This document shows, one piece after another, positions 10,591 through 23,570 of a stretch of 64,000 nucleotides of DNA. The stretch is taken from the NCBI GenBank assembly GCA_947396885.1, contig OX377205.1:26089407-26153406 (forward strand), written 5' to 3'. This DNA is from Heligmosomoides polygyrus polygyrus (Eukaryota > Nematoda > Chromadorea > Rhabditida > Heligmosomidae). The notes under the pieces were generated by a model. That model did no database searches. It was not told the DNA's origin and saw only the letters and a program-made list of their open reading frames with translations. Every line of letters begins with the position of its first letter. The stretch's first letter is position 1. Both the position numbers and the translations under genes were made by a program.

Positions 10591-11384
10591 GGAGATCTTG
10601 AAGGGAGAAGGAAGGAACACAACATTTTTCGGATTCGATTATCTAGTGCTGGCATAGTTAATAATCAAATTCAAAATCAAGGCATTAAATAACGCAGAAC
10701 ATGCTAATAGGAAATTGAATGCAAATTGAGAAAGAAGGGAATCTTTTTCTTCCTGTTTCGCGTCCTGTCCGTGTTTACCGCAGTGTTTGTGTTTCTTAAC
10801 ATTTCTTCGCGTTTACTATGAATTTCAAACCCTCCTATGAAATAAACAACGGGGAAAATGAAAAACCTGACTGGATGGGAAGTATGAAGAGCAAATATAT
10901 AGCAATCAAACGCGAGAAACGGCCTAGAGTCCGAAAACGCGGAGCGACGGCAGTCAATAGTGGGGGCACAAAGAATGAATTGGTCAAGGAGCAAGAAAAA
11001 TGCCCACAACTCTCGAAGCATGGAACAGTGTCAACTGCCTCTTTCCACTGATTCTATTAATAGTAAGAAAACTCAATCGAAAAAGTCACCGAGTTGCATT
11101 TACATGAAGAAAAAGCAAATTCCAAAAGTGATGGATGAAATGTCGTTGATGCAGTTTAGCGGAAATTTTCGTCGTTGAATTTTGCTTAATGTTTTGAATG
11201 AAAAATATTGGTAAATCCGGTGAATTGATAAACCGTTAGTCGTTAAACGCACCCTTCTGACCCAAACGAGAGACCAGCCGCTATTCTACAATTCCTAGAT
11301 GACCTTGTGCGCAATTCACCTCCTCGAAGGAGCTGATGGTTTGGTTGAGCTGGCTGACCACGATACAAACTCACTTTCGGTTTA
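10591..11384. other. No gene seen
   Basis: Moderately AT-rich sequence with only short overlapping open frames and no recognisable protein motif. Confidence 0.5.
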
Positions 11385-12250
11385 TTAGGCTGATCGAAAA
11401 GCCTTGCAACACTAGCACAACAATATAAAAATTTGTCCCTATTTGCTAAACAAAAACTCAGTCCACGATGTATTCCCAATCCAAGTGTAATATCCTGCCC
11501 CGTCTTTTAGACAGCCTTTCAATTCCTTTTTCCGAGGGCTGTGAAGAAAAGAATTCGGACACCTATATTTCCAGTTGACATCGATCATCGAACTCTCTAC
11601 CTCGAGAGCTCTGAGTACGTGGTAGTCAGAAGAGCCGTGGTCTGTAGAGTACGGTGGTCTGACAGAACTTCTCAGTCTAACTCCTGGATTTTCTCGCGAC
11701 TCACTTTTGCGACATGAGGAAACGCGTTGTCATGCAGCAGACAGACATTTTCCCGTTCTGAATGCTTCTGGAACATGGCGTCGGCCAAGCTCTGAAGCTG
11801 GGTAGCGTACACAGATGCGGTGACTGTGGTCTCACTAACCAGCAACTCCCAGTAAAGCATGCCTTCTGAGTCCAACAGAGGGGCGTCCGGAACGAGTTCG
11901 ATCTTGGAGAGAGATATCTCCAGGCTTGAAGCGCTGATACCAACGGGCCACTGTGGAATAGTGAATGACCTCCTCCTTGAATGCAGCGCAGGTGTTGGAG
12001 GCTGCAGTTCTTTCGAATGGCCTCGCAGAAATTTGTAGTAGACGGGTCGTAGGTCGTAGAATGCAGCCGCTTATCGTTGACATTGTTGCTGTATTCGTAC
12101 TCGACGGTGCCTTGTACAGTATGCTTGAGGAGGCTTCGAGAATGTACTATGACGTCACCACACAAGATCAGTAATGTAAGAGCTTTTAGCTTTTCAAAAA
12201 ATTTAGCAGACAGTAGCGTAGAGTGTTGCAAGACTTTTCGATCAACCCAA
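11385..12250 (-). mobile_element. Mariner transposon, decayed and internally deleted
   Basis: Terminal repeats TTAGGCTGATCGAAAAGCC (left) and the inverse of CGATCAACCCAA (right) are flanked by TA at 11383-11384 and 12251-12252. Minus-strand frames between about 12083 and 11600 spell broken mariner transposase. They include a helix-turn-helix region ending WYQRFKPGDISLQDRTRSGR, then YWELLVSETTVTASVYATQL, LHDNAFPHVA with the second catalytic Asp, and after a frameshift PPYSTDHGSSDYH with the third. The element is 866 bp against about 1.3 kb for intact mariners, so both deletion and frameshifts have inactivated it. Confidence 0.85.
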
Positions 12251-15200
12251 TAGAAAGCATGCCAGAAGCAGCTGTAATTGTCTTCCGTGAACACATGTCG
12301 ACAGAAACTTTTTATTGGAGCTGCTATATTTAATCTAGTTTTACGTTAAGTGCATGATTTTTGGTACATGTCGCGAAGGCGATCAGCATTTGGAGGTGGC
12401 AACGCGCCAACCAATCATAACCAAGCACAGCACCCGACCGTGCCCATGCCAGGCAATCAGGGTAGCGACCGCGCATGCCGTTCCTGAATGGAAGGCCCAG
12501 TCGATGTTGCCTGATTCAGTGGCTCGTTCCCACTTCCCAATGCTGTGAGTCTTCACGACATGTACCTAATTGATATTTCTTATATTATTTTTAAAATTAA
12601 ATATGCTGTTATGTATTGTATAATATGCTGTATGTATTGTATACTTATTTATATTGTACATACACTGCCTTTAATGGCGTAAAGGTTCGCGATCTAAAAA
12701 AGAACTCATATTCAGCTTCACTTTTTGTTGTTTTCGCGTTATCGGTTCTCCATTACATTGCCATTTTGGGACAATCCGTCGTACAGGTTCCAAAATTTTA
12801 GCATCTGCCTTTCTCCCGCAGGCAAGAGCTGGAGAGCGAAGTTCACTGGTGCTCAGCTGATGAGCTCGCTCACGGGGATTGGTTCAATTGCGACTTGCCG
12901 CTACCGTAAGCTGAGCCGCGTCTACGATCCCCTTTGTTTATGTCGCTAATTGACGGCGAAAGACCGCCGTCAATTAGCCGCGCACGTCCGGAGGCGCCTC
13001 ACTGATGGGCCCTCCACACACCTTTCGGAGCGAGCGGTTTTTCCGTCACTCGCTTCAGTCGACAGACAGTCGCGGACCCGTCAGCGCTTAACGGAGCGTG
13101 AACTCGTCTTTGTGCGTCGCGTATGCGGGACCCAGCCTCGTCCTCGACTTCCCGTACCCATCGTCACACAATAGGATGATGCTGCTGCTCCTCGTCGGCG
13201 GCATATCCTTTCGCAAATCCCCTAATGGCCGCTGGAACCGCGTGGGAAAAACGCATCGTGCCACCCTCCACCCCACGGGCCGGTGCCTCAGCCGTGACGT
13301 CGTCGCTTAGTTCACCGCTTGCTTGTCCTTCGAGGTGTATACAGATGTATACGGCCGAATAAACAAGCGTTCTTCCCGGGCGCGGTGGTGTCTGTGGCTA
13401 ACGCAATTTGCGCAAGCATCCCAGACGCTCCGCCCGTCGCTCGCGCATACACTCTCGTCGGCTTCTTCACGGACTTTCTTTATCGGACACCAACGAATCC
13501 ACTGCAGTGTTCCTCCCTCTATATTTACCCGACGCCCCTTGACGCCATGGTGGATTCTCCTTTGCCGTCGACGCCGACGATCTCATTCTGATGCTTTTTC
13601 AGCAGCGTCCCTGCTCCATTCGAATCGACGGCCTCCAATATGCTCGGGCAATCAAATCGTGACCACGTCTCCAGAGTCCAATCCGCCCGACTTATTCCGA
13701 ACAAGAACAGCTATGCATTCATCCAGCCCCTTCCATCGTCAGCCGACTCTGCGCGCGTCATGCTCTTGAAGACGTGGTCTCCTCTTTCCAAAACAAGCTT
13801 CCCAGCAGGCGACGGGTCCTGCTATCGCTCACAATTACACTAAAATCAAATATCCTGCCCAAATCGACCGCGATGTGGCGGTAATTCGTCAACGCATGGC
13901 GCGGCATCGAGCGCGTGTGTACATATCCGTCAGAGTAGCCAGGCTATAGCGAGGAAGCCTCTCAGGAGCAGCTTCTCCTCTCTATCTCCTGCCAATCTGT
14001 TCACTTTTCAGCCTCCGAACTTGCGGTGACAAATGAGTTAGGGCGCGGCACCGTCTGTTCATCGCCACTTGTTCCCCGCGTCGTTTTTTCTTCCGTTTTT
14101 CAAAGTTTCTTTTTCAGCGCCCTGCTCACGTCCACCTTCTAGCAACTACATACATCCAAGGGCTCCGCGAAGTCTGCCTGAGATTCTGCTGCATTTCTTC
14201 GCCTACACTTCTAATTCCTAGGCAATTTTCATGTTGAGGAGAAGGTAAGCATCTGAATGCTCAGCTTACAGATGCTCACGTGTCTTAAACAGTAGGTCTC
14301 TTTTCCCCTCAATTTCCGTTCGTTTTTCCGCACTATCACTTATTCCCTTACCTTGATTTTTCTGTGCTAAAACTTCACGAAGTCGCATTTCGCATTGTGT
14401 GAATCCTCGAAATGTATTCATTAACATGGGGATAGTTGAGAACAGACATTGAATAAGGTGTTCGCTGCACGCTCCTAAAGATTAGGCAAAAGCCTTCTTC
14501 TTGTGAAATAAACCAGACAAGTTGTATCGTTTCTCATTTTCTATGTACATGCATTATTTGCCGGTTACTGGACAAAATAAAAATTTGCCGATACTTCGGC
14601 TAAGGAAAGGATTTGCCAACCTGGTGTTGTTTAATCAACCTCGACGAACAACAAACACCGATGCCGAGATTCAACGATAGTCGCACCTGGAGAAATAAAA
14701 AAACCCTCAGTTCGAAAAAGTTTTGATTCACTGCAAATGTTTATATTCTTGTACGTCCAACCCCTTGTTCTTTAACCATGTCAGTGGCAGTGGAATCAAA
14801 CAAGTTGATTGAAGAATCCCTTTTGATAAAAAGGAAAAACCTTTATTTGGCTCTATTTCACAACACGTAGTCCTTCCTAGGCATTTTATTTTCTTACTTT
14901 TCCTCGTGAGTTTTCTTTGCCATATGTAGAACTTCCGCATTCACTGCCACACTTTGTTTATTCCCACACATTTTTCAAACAGTACGCCTCTCCTTCTTTC
15001 GTTTTTTTCAGCAACTTTTGCACCTTCACATAGCTTAGGTTCTTTTTCTGACTAGTATGTCCTACACAAAAGAGCAGCGTTTAGATTACGGTTCACTTTT
15101 TCCTCTTCCTTTTCCAGCTGGAAGCTTACTTTTTTCGAATACATTCTCGCCGACATACAGCTCATCTCACCGTCTTCCTTTTTTACCAGTTAGTTTTTTA

Positions 15201-17289
15201 TTTCATTTTTTATACACCATTTTCACTTACGTTTGACGCTTTGTATCTTAATTTGGACATTCCTTAATTTGTAAACAAACACCTATACAAATAAGACGTT
15301 TTCCAAACCTAATCAGACGTGTCTAAAGTCTAATTAAACTTTGTCTAATAAAGTCAAGCTTGTCCACTTTGAAAGAAAATTTTTACTACAAATTCACTCT
15401 TCGCCTTGTCTTATGAAAAAGCCTAGCTTTTAAATAGAAACAAAATTCGGTCTATTGGAATGACAGCGTAAATGCTGTTTACATGGGTGTAAGTCAAGAA
15501 GCAGTAGGGGCAATCAAAGAGGAAAACCTGCAGCGCACTGGACGAGTGCCACAATTTACAATTTCTCCAATCGAAAAATTCTTCATGCCAAAACAGTTCA
15601 GTATGGAACATTGGCTTTATCAAAGACATAAGAATTGTATGATTATTCTTGAATTTAACCGCCAAAAAAGACGATGGAAAATATATAATGATAAATCGAA
15701 CAAAAGATTACATTGCCTTTGTCAAAAATATCGCTTTAGTTTCAGATACGCCTGCCTTTGCATAAGAAGTGCGTGGCTTAAAATGAAAAGCTCGCAGTTA
15801 AAGTGAACGAAAGTCTGGAAGAAATTATAAACAAACCGAACACTCCGCTCTCACAGCTCTCCTTATTTTATTCGTCGTTTGGAGGGCTTGTTTCCCGCGC
15901 TTTTATTTGAGCAATTATTTCCTTAAACATTCGCCACATTTTTGACTCTTTCATATTTGTTTTTCGTTGTATTTCCTTGTCTGCTCATTCTTTCGTTCTG
16001 GCGCACCTTTCGTTCTCTATAATCATTATCATTCTTTTCCATGCTGCTCTTTACTTTCGCCATTTACAATTGATTTGAAATTGTTTGGTTGTCTCGAAGC
16101 GTTAGTTTTTCCCTTAACCTTCTTTTTAAAATCAGTCCAATTTGTGTAGCATTCCCACACTTTCTGCTTTTTTAGGGGTTATTGAAAAAATCAAGACTGC
16201 TGAATAATATATGTATTGGCTCAATAATTCGCATGAAGCGCAACGTTCTAGATCTATCCCTTTCTTTCTTTCTTTTGTTATACGAGAAATTTCCTTTATT
16301 CTATAAGAGTTCTATAAGCAACAGAAGTCGTCGGTTTCGACTCATTTCGTGTAGTATTTCGATCTTGAATATGGTTCAAGCCCCAGCTGATCAAATCCTC
16401 TTGCTAGGTCGTTACCGCCACTGGCTTATTAATCGGCTGTATTCTAGAATCCTTTAAACTCTCCTCAATCTTCTTCTGGATATGAGGTGAAACAAGGATG
16501 CATGGCGCAATCCATAGGGATTGGCAACCGCTGTGCTTCCTTCCTCTCAGCTCATTCTGGTTCACTATATAGAGGAGTTATTACACCGCTTTTCTGTAGA
16601 CATACTTTTTAAAATTCGATTTTTTTTATTTTTGTGGGTGTGTTGTTTTCTTTGTTGTTTTATAATATCCTTGCTCATTTATGTATGCGTATAATTCCCG
16701 CAGCGTGACACCCTCGTCATCAGAAGCTCTGTGGATGATTTCCTTGACAAGTCGCACAATCGTTGTCTTTCTAGAAATCGTTTTGCTCTTCTTTCCTTGT
16801 TCTTGCTCTTCTTGGTTCTTTCCGTTCGTTTCACTTCTGACGCCACAGCCGCCCAGCTCGCCTATCTTTGCGAGGTACTGTAGGCAGAATTTGATTCCCC
16901 AGCGGATTAGCTAATGATTTTGTTTGAAGTTGAGGACGGCACGTCTTCGCCTGCATCGCCGTCTGCCTACTGTATCTACCATGACCTTCGTCAACGTTGA
17001 CTTCCTCGATGAAACTTGAAGAAAAGCAGGTCTTGAAAAAGCGATAGATTCATTCCTTTGAGGTGCCAAGAGATGTTATTGCGCCGTGCTCTTTTCACTT
17101 CCTTGAAAACCAACCCTAGAGAAGATCTACTCCAACTACCTTAATCTTCAAGTCACTTGAAACTTGCTCTTGAGCACAATCTTTTACTTTTCGACCGACA
17201 GCATCTACCTTAGGTTGAGAAATAATTTTTCACCGACTTTAAAACATAATCATTTAGAACATGTGTATGCAGCATGTCACATACCTAAC
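12251..17289. other. Five kilobases without a supportable gene
   Basis: I recognise no protein, RNA gene or known repeat here. 12.8-14.1 kb is clearly more GC-rich than its surroundings and carries overlapping open frames up to 148 codons (13323-13769) with arginine- and serine-rich, non-conserved-looking products. One frame near 13560 reads AVDADDLILM, faintly like a reverse-transcriptase DD box, but nothing supports it on either side. 14.2-17.3 kb is AT-rich with long pyrimidine tracts. Confidence 0.5.
12945..12978. repeat. Perfect 14-bp stem hairpin
   Basis: GCTAATTGACGGCG (12945-12958) and its exact reverse complement (12965-12978) enclose a six-base loop. No T run follows, and no neighbouring gene explains it. 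It may be the core of a small inverted-repeat element. Confidence 0.6.
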
Positions 17290-18270
17290 ATGTACCATTT
17301 GCACGTCAATTGGACACTTTTTATTTAAATTAGACCCGCTCCTCGGCCTTGACAGTTTTTAATTCAAAATACATCTTCCAAATTAAAACAATTTTTTTCC
17401 ACAAAAAAAACCATAACTTTCTTCGAAATTTTTTAACACACCTGCTCCCTAAACGCATGTTTGAGATTTTATAAAAAATTTTCGCTAAAAAATAATCAGT
17501 TTTCAAGACGGTTAAGACGGTTAAAATAATTTTGTTGAAGAAAATTTTCGTTTTGTTTTCTTCGAAATTTTTTAGTGCTACTACTCTTGTAAGTGAAGAA
17601 ACTGTTTGAAATTTTATCAAATTCTTTTTTTTTATAGAAAGCCAAAATTTGTTTTAAAGCAACAGAAAGACCACATTTATTCAGTGTAAGAAAATGAAAG
17701 ATCACGCTACGCACTCTCTAGCTCCTTGCGGTTTTCACTTGGTTGAAACTTTGAATGCTAATTAGATGAAACAGCGTTATGAGAATATGTGTGTTTTTAC
17801 AGTTCTTGTAGTACTTTGTATATCTGTGTTGCTTCATCAAACAGCTTTTTTGCTATCAATCGAATGATAATCGCGATGAAGTAGTTGAGTGTATGGCGCA
17901 ATGGCGCGTGGTCCTTTTAATACACTTTTTGCTACTTTTATTTGCTTAAAAAACTTCAACTCGTAATTCTTCAGTGTAAATCGATGAATCAATAAATCAG
18001 CAAATCTTCTTTAAAAGGTGAAAATTGTATAGTATTTCAAACAGTCTGCTCCATTATTAGGGCAGGTGAATTATAAAAATTTTAAGAAATTCATATTACT
18101 TTTCCTTAAACAAAAATTTATTACAACTTTCCCAGAGAGTGCCTGCTTGAGTCTGGAAGACGCTAATTTTACGAGGAAAACGTTCAGTTTTATTTCAAAG
18201 CCGTCAATTTTGTTTAGAAGAGGGTATAATTTGTTTTAAGATATTTCAGTTTGACATGAAAATGGTATAA
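17290..18270 (+). repeat. AT-rich dispersed repeat, copy 1
   Basis: Several blocks align in the same order with 34075-34990. Examples are TACCATTTGCACGTC near the start, CTATCAATCGAATGATAATC in the middle and GGGCAGGTGAATTATAAAA further on. The copies are strongly diverged but colinear over nearly 1 kb. No coding capacity, terminal repeats or poly(A) are visible, so the class is unknown. Confidence 0.6.
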
Positions 18271-18909
18271 CTTTCAGGTTTTTCGATTATTACTAGATAT
18301 TCTTTTATTTCGAGTGATATGTTGTTATTGCCTGGTTGCTGCTTGGCGGGTGTTCCAAGTCGTTTTTTCAGTATTGATTGCAATATTCGTTTCCATTCAA
18401 GCGATCGCTAGAAATACGTCTCCTCTACTCTCGTTTTTATGTAATGTGGAGAACTCGTGTGTAGCTGCTCAGCAGTCGCCACCACCTCCTCTACGAGCAT
18501 TGAGGCCACCATTGGCTTGAAACGGGTTGTGGTGTGCGGAGCTTATAATTAGGAGCGGACTAAGAACAATGTTTTGCCACTGTCTAACGAACGGCCGCTA
18601 AGCTAACAAGATTGCGACTGGCTTTGCGACGATGGAAAGCGTACACCCAGTGGCGACGGATCATAGCTTCCGATCGCATTATTACGAGTTACGGGAAACG
18701 GAGGAGAGGATGATGTAGGACAGGTCTCCTGCCAGCTCAAACCCTCCTCGAATGGATGCAAACGAAGTTTCAAGCCCTGATTCAGAATCCCTTTTCTACG
18801 ACACCTAAGTAGAGTAATCCACAAACGGTGTTCAAGCATGCGTTTTCTATCTTAACAACAGTGACCCAGTGTTGGCAGGAAGATCAATATTTTCAGTACT
18901 TTCCAATAC
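18271..18909. other. No gene seen
   Basis: Unremarkable sequence. Short frames around 18314-18520 and 18603-18839 have no recognisable domain. Confidence 0.45.
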
Positions 18910-19190
18910 TTAGCTCTAAGTCTTGGTTCGCCTTTTACAACATTAAAGCAAAACTAGGTCACTAATACACGTCTAATGAAAAGGCTCTTGAAGTCGAAAA
19001 GTGCAAGCCTTTCTTCGTAACTAGGAGTCACTCGTATGTATATCGTTTGCAGTACGTGCCGCCTATAAAATAGAATTTCGTGAAAATCTTCTGCAATTTT
19101 TTCAATTTGGGGTTGAAGCTTTTTTGCACAAAGACTCCAAACACGAGAACAGTGCTCTAGTATGGTACAGATGTGATTGTGTCATGTTTC
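18910..19190 (-). pseudogene. CR1-like LINE fragment (C-terminal reverse-transcriptase region)
   Basis: The stretch aligns block by block with the 3' part of the intact CR1 frame at about 29820-30060. Shared pieces include CCTATAAAATA, GACTCCAAA and GAGAACAGTnCTCTAGTAT in the same order and spacing. Stops and indels interrupt the frame. Confidence 0.65.
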
Positions 19191-20400
19191 CGAGTGCACA
19201 GTCCAGTCCACCACTTCCTTCCACAGCTCAAGGCTATTTACAAAACCTTTTGGAGCGATAAGTCATAGCAGATAGTTTTTGATGGCTTGCCTGCTCGTCG
19301 AGCTCCTCTTCCGTTGTTCTCCTCCGCCACTTCCTTGGCCCGTGCATCTTCAGCAACCGTTTCCAGCTTCATTCTCGCCATTCTCTTCTACACTTTGAAG
19401 TGTTGCCAGTTTATGTCGCGTACACTCCGTCATTGTCTGCTCTTCATTCGGACGCAAGTCCACAGCCCGTCAGCCGCCGCGTCGACGGAGGCACAAGTGG
19501 ATGCGAGCAGCCCACGCCTTGCCTCTTCCGCCCTTCGACGAACAATTATTTTCTTCGCAAACCCCTTCCTACATCGTTTCGTAAAAAAACGGATTTGACA
19601 AAACGTTGTAATACGGCCGGCGCCCGGCGCGCGGATGTTGTGGGGGACGTGCATCAATTTCCGTCGTCCTCGGTCCCGAGGGGATAAGGCGTCGTGCGTC
19701 CATATTCCCCGAAGCATTGTTGCTTGCCCTCCACGACATACGCTGCCGAATTCGTTTTCGGGCACGGCCATGTAGCTCTTGTTCGATGTTTGAATTTATG
19801 TCGGCTTTTTGTTTTTTGCTTTGGAACTGACACCCTTCAAGGAAACCAATGCTGAGGTACGGTACCTACAGTACCTACCGTAAGCAGTGCAGTAATGAGC
19901 ACTACGGTGCAGGAAAGTTTACTCCTGTATGAAGCCACGTTCTGGCTATCTAAATGTATTTCCGCTGAGTTTAGATAGGGTGTAAGGGCATAGGATCATT
20001 TATTTCAAGTCAGTTTCGAATGTATTGACAATTTCTTTAATTAGGAAATCTACAAGCGGTAGCATGCGTTTAATCCCAATTCTACACGTTCAAAGTTCTC
20101 TTGTGTCTCCATCTGTCCAGGAAACTACCTAGCTGCCAGTCGACCCAGTGAAATACTATTTAATCTATACTCATTACTATATCTATGCCTGTTCTGTACT
20201 ATTTTCGTGAAACCTATTCACCCTCCTACATGTTCTGCCAATTCCATTGTATCTATTTAAGCTAGATCAAGGATCAATAACTCCGTTCGGTACGCGTAGT
20301 TTTTCTACACTGCATGTAGGAGGGAAAAATGGAACCAAGAAACGAGTTATAGAGAACAGTTTAGCTTTCTTATAAGCAGTGGAATTTTCAGAAAGCTGTA
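19191..20400. other. No gene seen; GC-rich patch at 19.3-19.75 kb
   Basis: 19287-19771 has open frames on both strands up to 113 codons, rich in Arg, Ser and Ala, with no recognisable motif and no convincing splice context. A repeated GTACCTAC motif lies near 19860-19880. The rest is AT-rich. Confidence 0.4.
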
Positions 20401-20680
20401 GTAGTTAGATAGCGCAGTAGGAGGGGAGTGACCTGCCGCCTGCACCCGATACCTGGTTCCTGGTTGGGATTTCCCTTCCAAGCCAGCCAGGGTTTCCATC
20501 CTTCCGGGGTCGGTGAATTGCTACCAGATTTGTCTGGGAATGATAAAGCGCTGACGTGTTCATCGGCTGAACACCGCAAACCATTGTATGTACAACTCGT
20601 TTCCACGATATCCCTTAGAAGTAGAATGCGTGGCGCGTCCAAAAACAGATTGAGTAACCTGTCCTTATCCTTATAGTAGT
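20401..20680 (+). repeat. tRNA-derived SINE
   Basis: The pol III A box TAGCGCAGTAGG (20410-20421) fits TRGYNNANNNGG, and a B-box-like GGTTGGGATTTCC follows at 20462-20474. The body (GTCGGTGAATTGCTACCAGA, then TAGAAGTAGAATGCGTGGCG) is shared with the other copies in the window. The 3' end is made of CCTTATCCTTAT repeats, the family's tail. Confidence 0.85.
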
Positions 20681-20949
20681 CAGATAGTGCCCTTAGATAA
20701 GCAATCCTGCTATATTAAATAGACCAAATTCTTAACTTTGACCAACTATGTGTCCGTCCATGACGCCACGCAAAATTGTTTGCAGCTCGGCTTAGGATTA
20801 AAAACGAAGCGGTTAGGCAGGTTTCACAATTGATATTGATGCGTCGATCGATATCTTCTTTTGCATGAAGTTGATCGTTTGAGCTGCAACCGTGCGAAAA
20901 TGAAGCTTCACAACAAGTAAATATCGAATGATCGTTGACTTTTAATGAA

Positions 20950-21262
20950 AGATAAAAAAGGATAAAGGATAAAGGACGGCGTTACTCAATCGCGGTTGGG
21001 ATGCGCCAGCGAATTCTACTTCTACGGGATGTCGCGGAGGCGACATGAATGCGTATTTGGCCATAGAATGACTAGCTGTGGCCAGCCGATGAACAAGTCA
21101 GCGCTTTATCCTTCGCAGACACGTCTGGTACCAATTCACCGACCCCGGAGGGATGGAAGGCTTGGCTAGCCTGGGCGGGAAATCCGAACCAGGAACCTGG
21201 TATCGGGTGCAGGCGACGGTCGGTGCCTCCTCCGACTGCACTACAAGCGCCCTAATGATAGA
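20950..21262 (-). repeat. tRNA-derived SINE
   Basis: Reverse-oriented, near full-length copy. It starts (on + coordinates) with the AAGGATAAAGGATAAAGG tail, then the GATGCGCCAGCG body, and ends with the complement of the B box (GAAATCCGAACC) and the A-box region (CCTCCTCCGACTGCACTACA). Confidence 0.88.
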
Positions 21263-21284
21263 TAAGTGGTGAAAAGTCGTAGTA

Positions 21285-21552
21285 TCTGTGAGATGAGCTA
21301 CGCATTGCATCTCTACGAGATAAAGTGGAAGCTACATGAACAGGCATATGAATACAAATTGCGACTTGTGGTAATAAGTAAATCGGCGAGTTAGTGTGTT
21401 ATCCCTCCTAGACAAGTCTATTACCGATTCACAAACCGATTCCGGGAGGATGAAAGACTTAATTGTTCTAGGCCGGCCTGTGTCAAGAACCTCGATTTGA
21501 GATGCACGCGGCAGACGGCATTTCCTCCGACTGCGCCACATCGCGCCCTATC
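21285..21552 (-). repeat. tRNA-derived SINE, diverged
   Basis: Follows the previous copy directly. ACGCATTGCATCTCTACGAG, the AGACAAGTCTATTACCGATT block and the CCTCCGACTGCGCCACATCG A-box end are all present but heavily substituted. The tail is lost, so this is an older copy. Confidence 0.75.
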
Positions 21553-22299
21553 CATATCGATCGTTACTACCTATTTTTAGCCGAGTTGGGAAAAATTAAG
21601 AAGTGGGTTGAAAAGACTGTCCAGTATCAATAGTATTATGCGCTAGGACAGGTCTATCCCTTTCGGATTCTACAGTGAAGTTCTAGCCGCTGTAAATCAT
21701 GTTTGCACCTAGTGTTTTAACATTACGACCTGTTGTGAAAAACCATGGTAAAAAGACAGGATCCATTAAAATTTAGACTTCGCGGTGAGCCGCAAAAAAC
21801 TTGACCCTTCAGGATGATTAGGGAGGATGAACAAGAGGGCACCAGGGGTTTTCTCTAGAAAGGGATCACGCAAACTTGCTAAATTATTAATTTCCAAACA
21901 CTTCACTTTCACTATTTCTTCCGTGCTAACGAGGTCGTTGGGGTACAAGTTGTAATATAAACTTCGTACCATCTTTAGATGACGTTCATAGCAGTATGGC
22001 GTGACGCGACGCAATGATAATCGTCCATATCGATAAGCGACGTCGCGTCCTGTCGCAAGGTGTTCATACCTGTTCTGCAGCGAACTCCTTACCGCACGCA
22101 ATTACCAGCATCGCCACCCGATGGTGATATCGCTGTCATTGCTGAGTGATTTGCTCATCGCTCGGTGATTAACTACTACGTTACCGGGTCGAACGCTTGG
22201 TGTTCATAGCACCAACACTCTCGCAGAAGAGCGCGACGCGATGATCGCGTCCCACCGGCAGTGGGCTTCGCGTCGCTACGCGAACGCTTTGAACTCCCC
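21553..22299. other. No recognised gene
   Basis: A 111-codon minus-strand frame (22101-21766) has a plausible amino-acid mix, but I cannot assign it. It has no clear splice sites or homologous neighbour, so I do not call it a gene. Confidence 0.4.
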
Positions 22300-22375
22300 T
22301 TAGGCCTCTGAAGACGACGAAACGGTCGAAGCCTCGTGCCTAAAATAAACATTTCCACCTGCGAACCTCGTCAGA
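22300..22375 (+). repeat. Diverged half of the hairpin retroposon seen at 52744-52965
   Basis: CCTCTGAAGACGACGAAACG, then GGTCGAAGCC and a TTTCCACCTGCGAAC block match 52871-52930 in order. The CTGAAGA - CGAC loop GTCG - GAAR core is kept, with GAAA changed to GAAG. The left half of the hairpin is not recognisable here. Confidence 0.55.
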
Positions 22376-23204
22376 AAACAAGAGAGAACGAAAGCGAACA
22401 TAGATGTCGAGGTTTCAAGAACAGAGTGTAGCAGTAGAGGAAACCTTGAAGGCAGCTGACAACAGCTTCCGTATTCCCAGGACAGTACTAATAACTCCGA
22501 CTGTTCTGGAGATCCATAAATATCTTTTCCTCCGCAGAACATCAAGCAGCTGTCCAGGTGTCAGGCAGATAGATGCCGGTCGAGAAAAAACGAACGTTGG
22601 GTGCAATGTTGGAGGTTGCATAGAACGCATCCACTGTGGGAAGCGCAGCTGTTGAACAAATTGCTCGACAACCTTGTCTAGTCTCTGGGAATCGATCGTT
22701 TTTCATAATCTTTTAACACTGCTAGAATTGCTTCGTAAGCTCATCAATACATACAGCACCGTTGATTGAGTTGACACTTATCGTTTGTCTCTATTTCAGC
22801 GCTTGCATTCTCACCATTGGTCGCCCACCTTTACATCCGAATTGCTGTCCCTTTCTTCGCTATTCGCTTCATACACGGTAGATGAACGAGCCGGCAACTA
22901 CTCTAACAGGAAGCTTCCCAACAAGCGCCGCTACCTGCACATTGTTCCGCGAACACGTTTCCCGGACTTTTTCACCTTGTCACGGCTTCGGGCAACTGCG
23001 CTTGGTTTCTTATAGAATGCCACGATTGGATTGATGGCCTCATTTCTCTAGTTAAACTCCAGCTGGCTTTGTTAATTGCAGCAGTTTATCACGCACCCAA
23101 TCGCTCTAGATTTTCTTGCAGTTGCATTGCTCTTCAGGCCTCTGATAATTTTTAAATTTCCAATGCAGTGGTTGAATTCTTTAAAAATAGTGAATATTAG
23201 GTAA
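22376..23204. other. No gene seen
   Basis: Overlapping short frames on both strands around 22404-22655, without a domain I know. Confidence 0.4.
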
Positions 23205-23570
23205 AATCACCTATATCACCTGTCATCCCGTTGATTATCGAGTTGCTCGAGCGCGGGCGATAGCAGCGTTTGTATCCGTCCCTATCACGTGCCAGAGTGC
23301 TCCAATGGATCTCCATCGCTAGTGGGACCCGAGCGTCCTATCGTTTGTTCAGGACTTCACGAAAATATCCGGCCAATGCGTCCGTGAGCGTCCTGGTCTT
23401 TTCTTGACATCCCGCGGAATCCTTTGGGGATGGCTATCGTCCAGCGGGTGTCTGCGAAGGGTGACCGACCCATCTAATTTTCTACGACTTGCCCCATGCG
23501 ACAGCATCTCCGATCTTCGAGCGCTGATCGAGTGTTCATCCTGCTTCCGCATGTCCCAGATTAAGTAAAA
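23205..23570 (-). pseudogene. RTE LINE 3' fragment
   Basis: Matches the 3' end of the RTE at 25018 onward: TCACCTATATCACCTG tail, GAGTTGCTCGAGCG, the CACGTGCCAGAGTGCTCCA block and the GACATCCCGCGGAATCC region, ending at TGCTTCCGCATGTCCCAGAT. The middle is shortened and the frame is broken, so this is an old truncated copy. Confidence 0.8.

Noticed and set aside
13323..13769. 148-codon frame in the GC-rich patch
   Set aside because: Arg/Ser-rich, no domain, and overlapping frames are equally open.
15483..15806. 107-codon plus-strand frame
   Set aside because: Lys/Arg-rich with no recognisable domain, no splice context and no homologous copy.
20401..20480. A and B boxes considered as a functional tRNA gene
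   Set aside because: No acceptor stem pairing or anticodon arm is convincing, and the unit continues into the SINE body.
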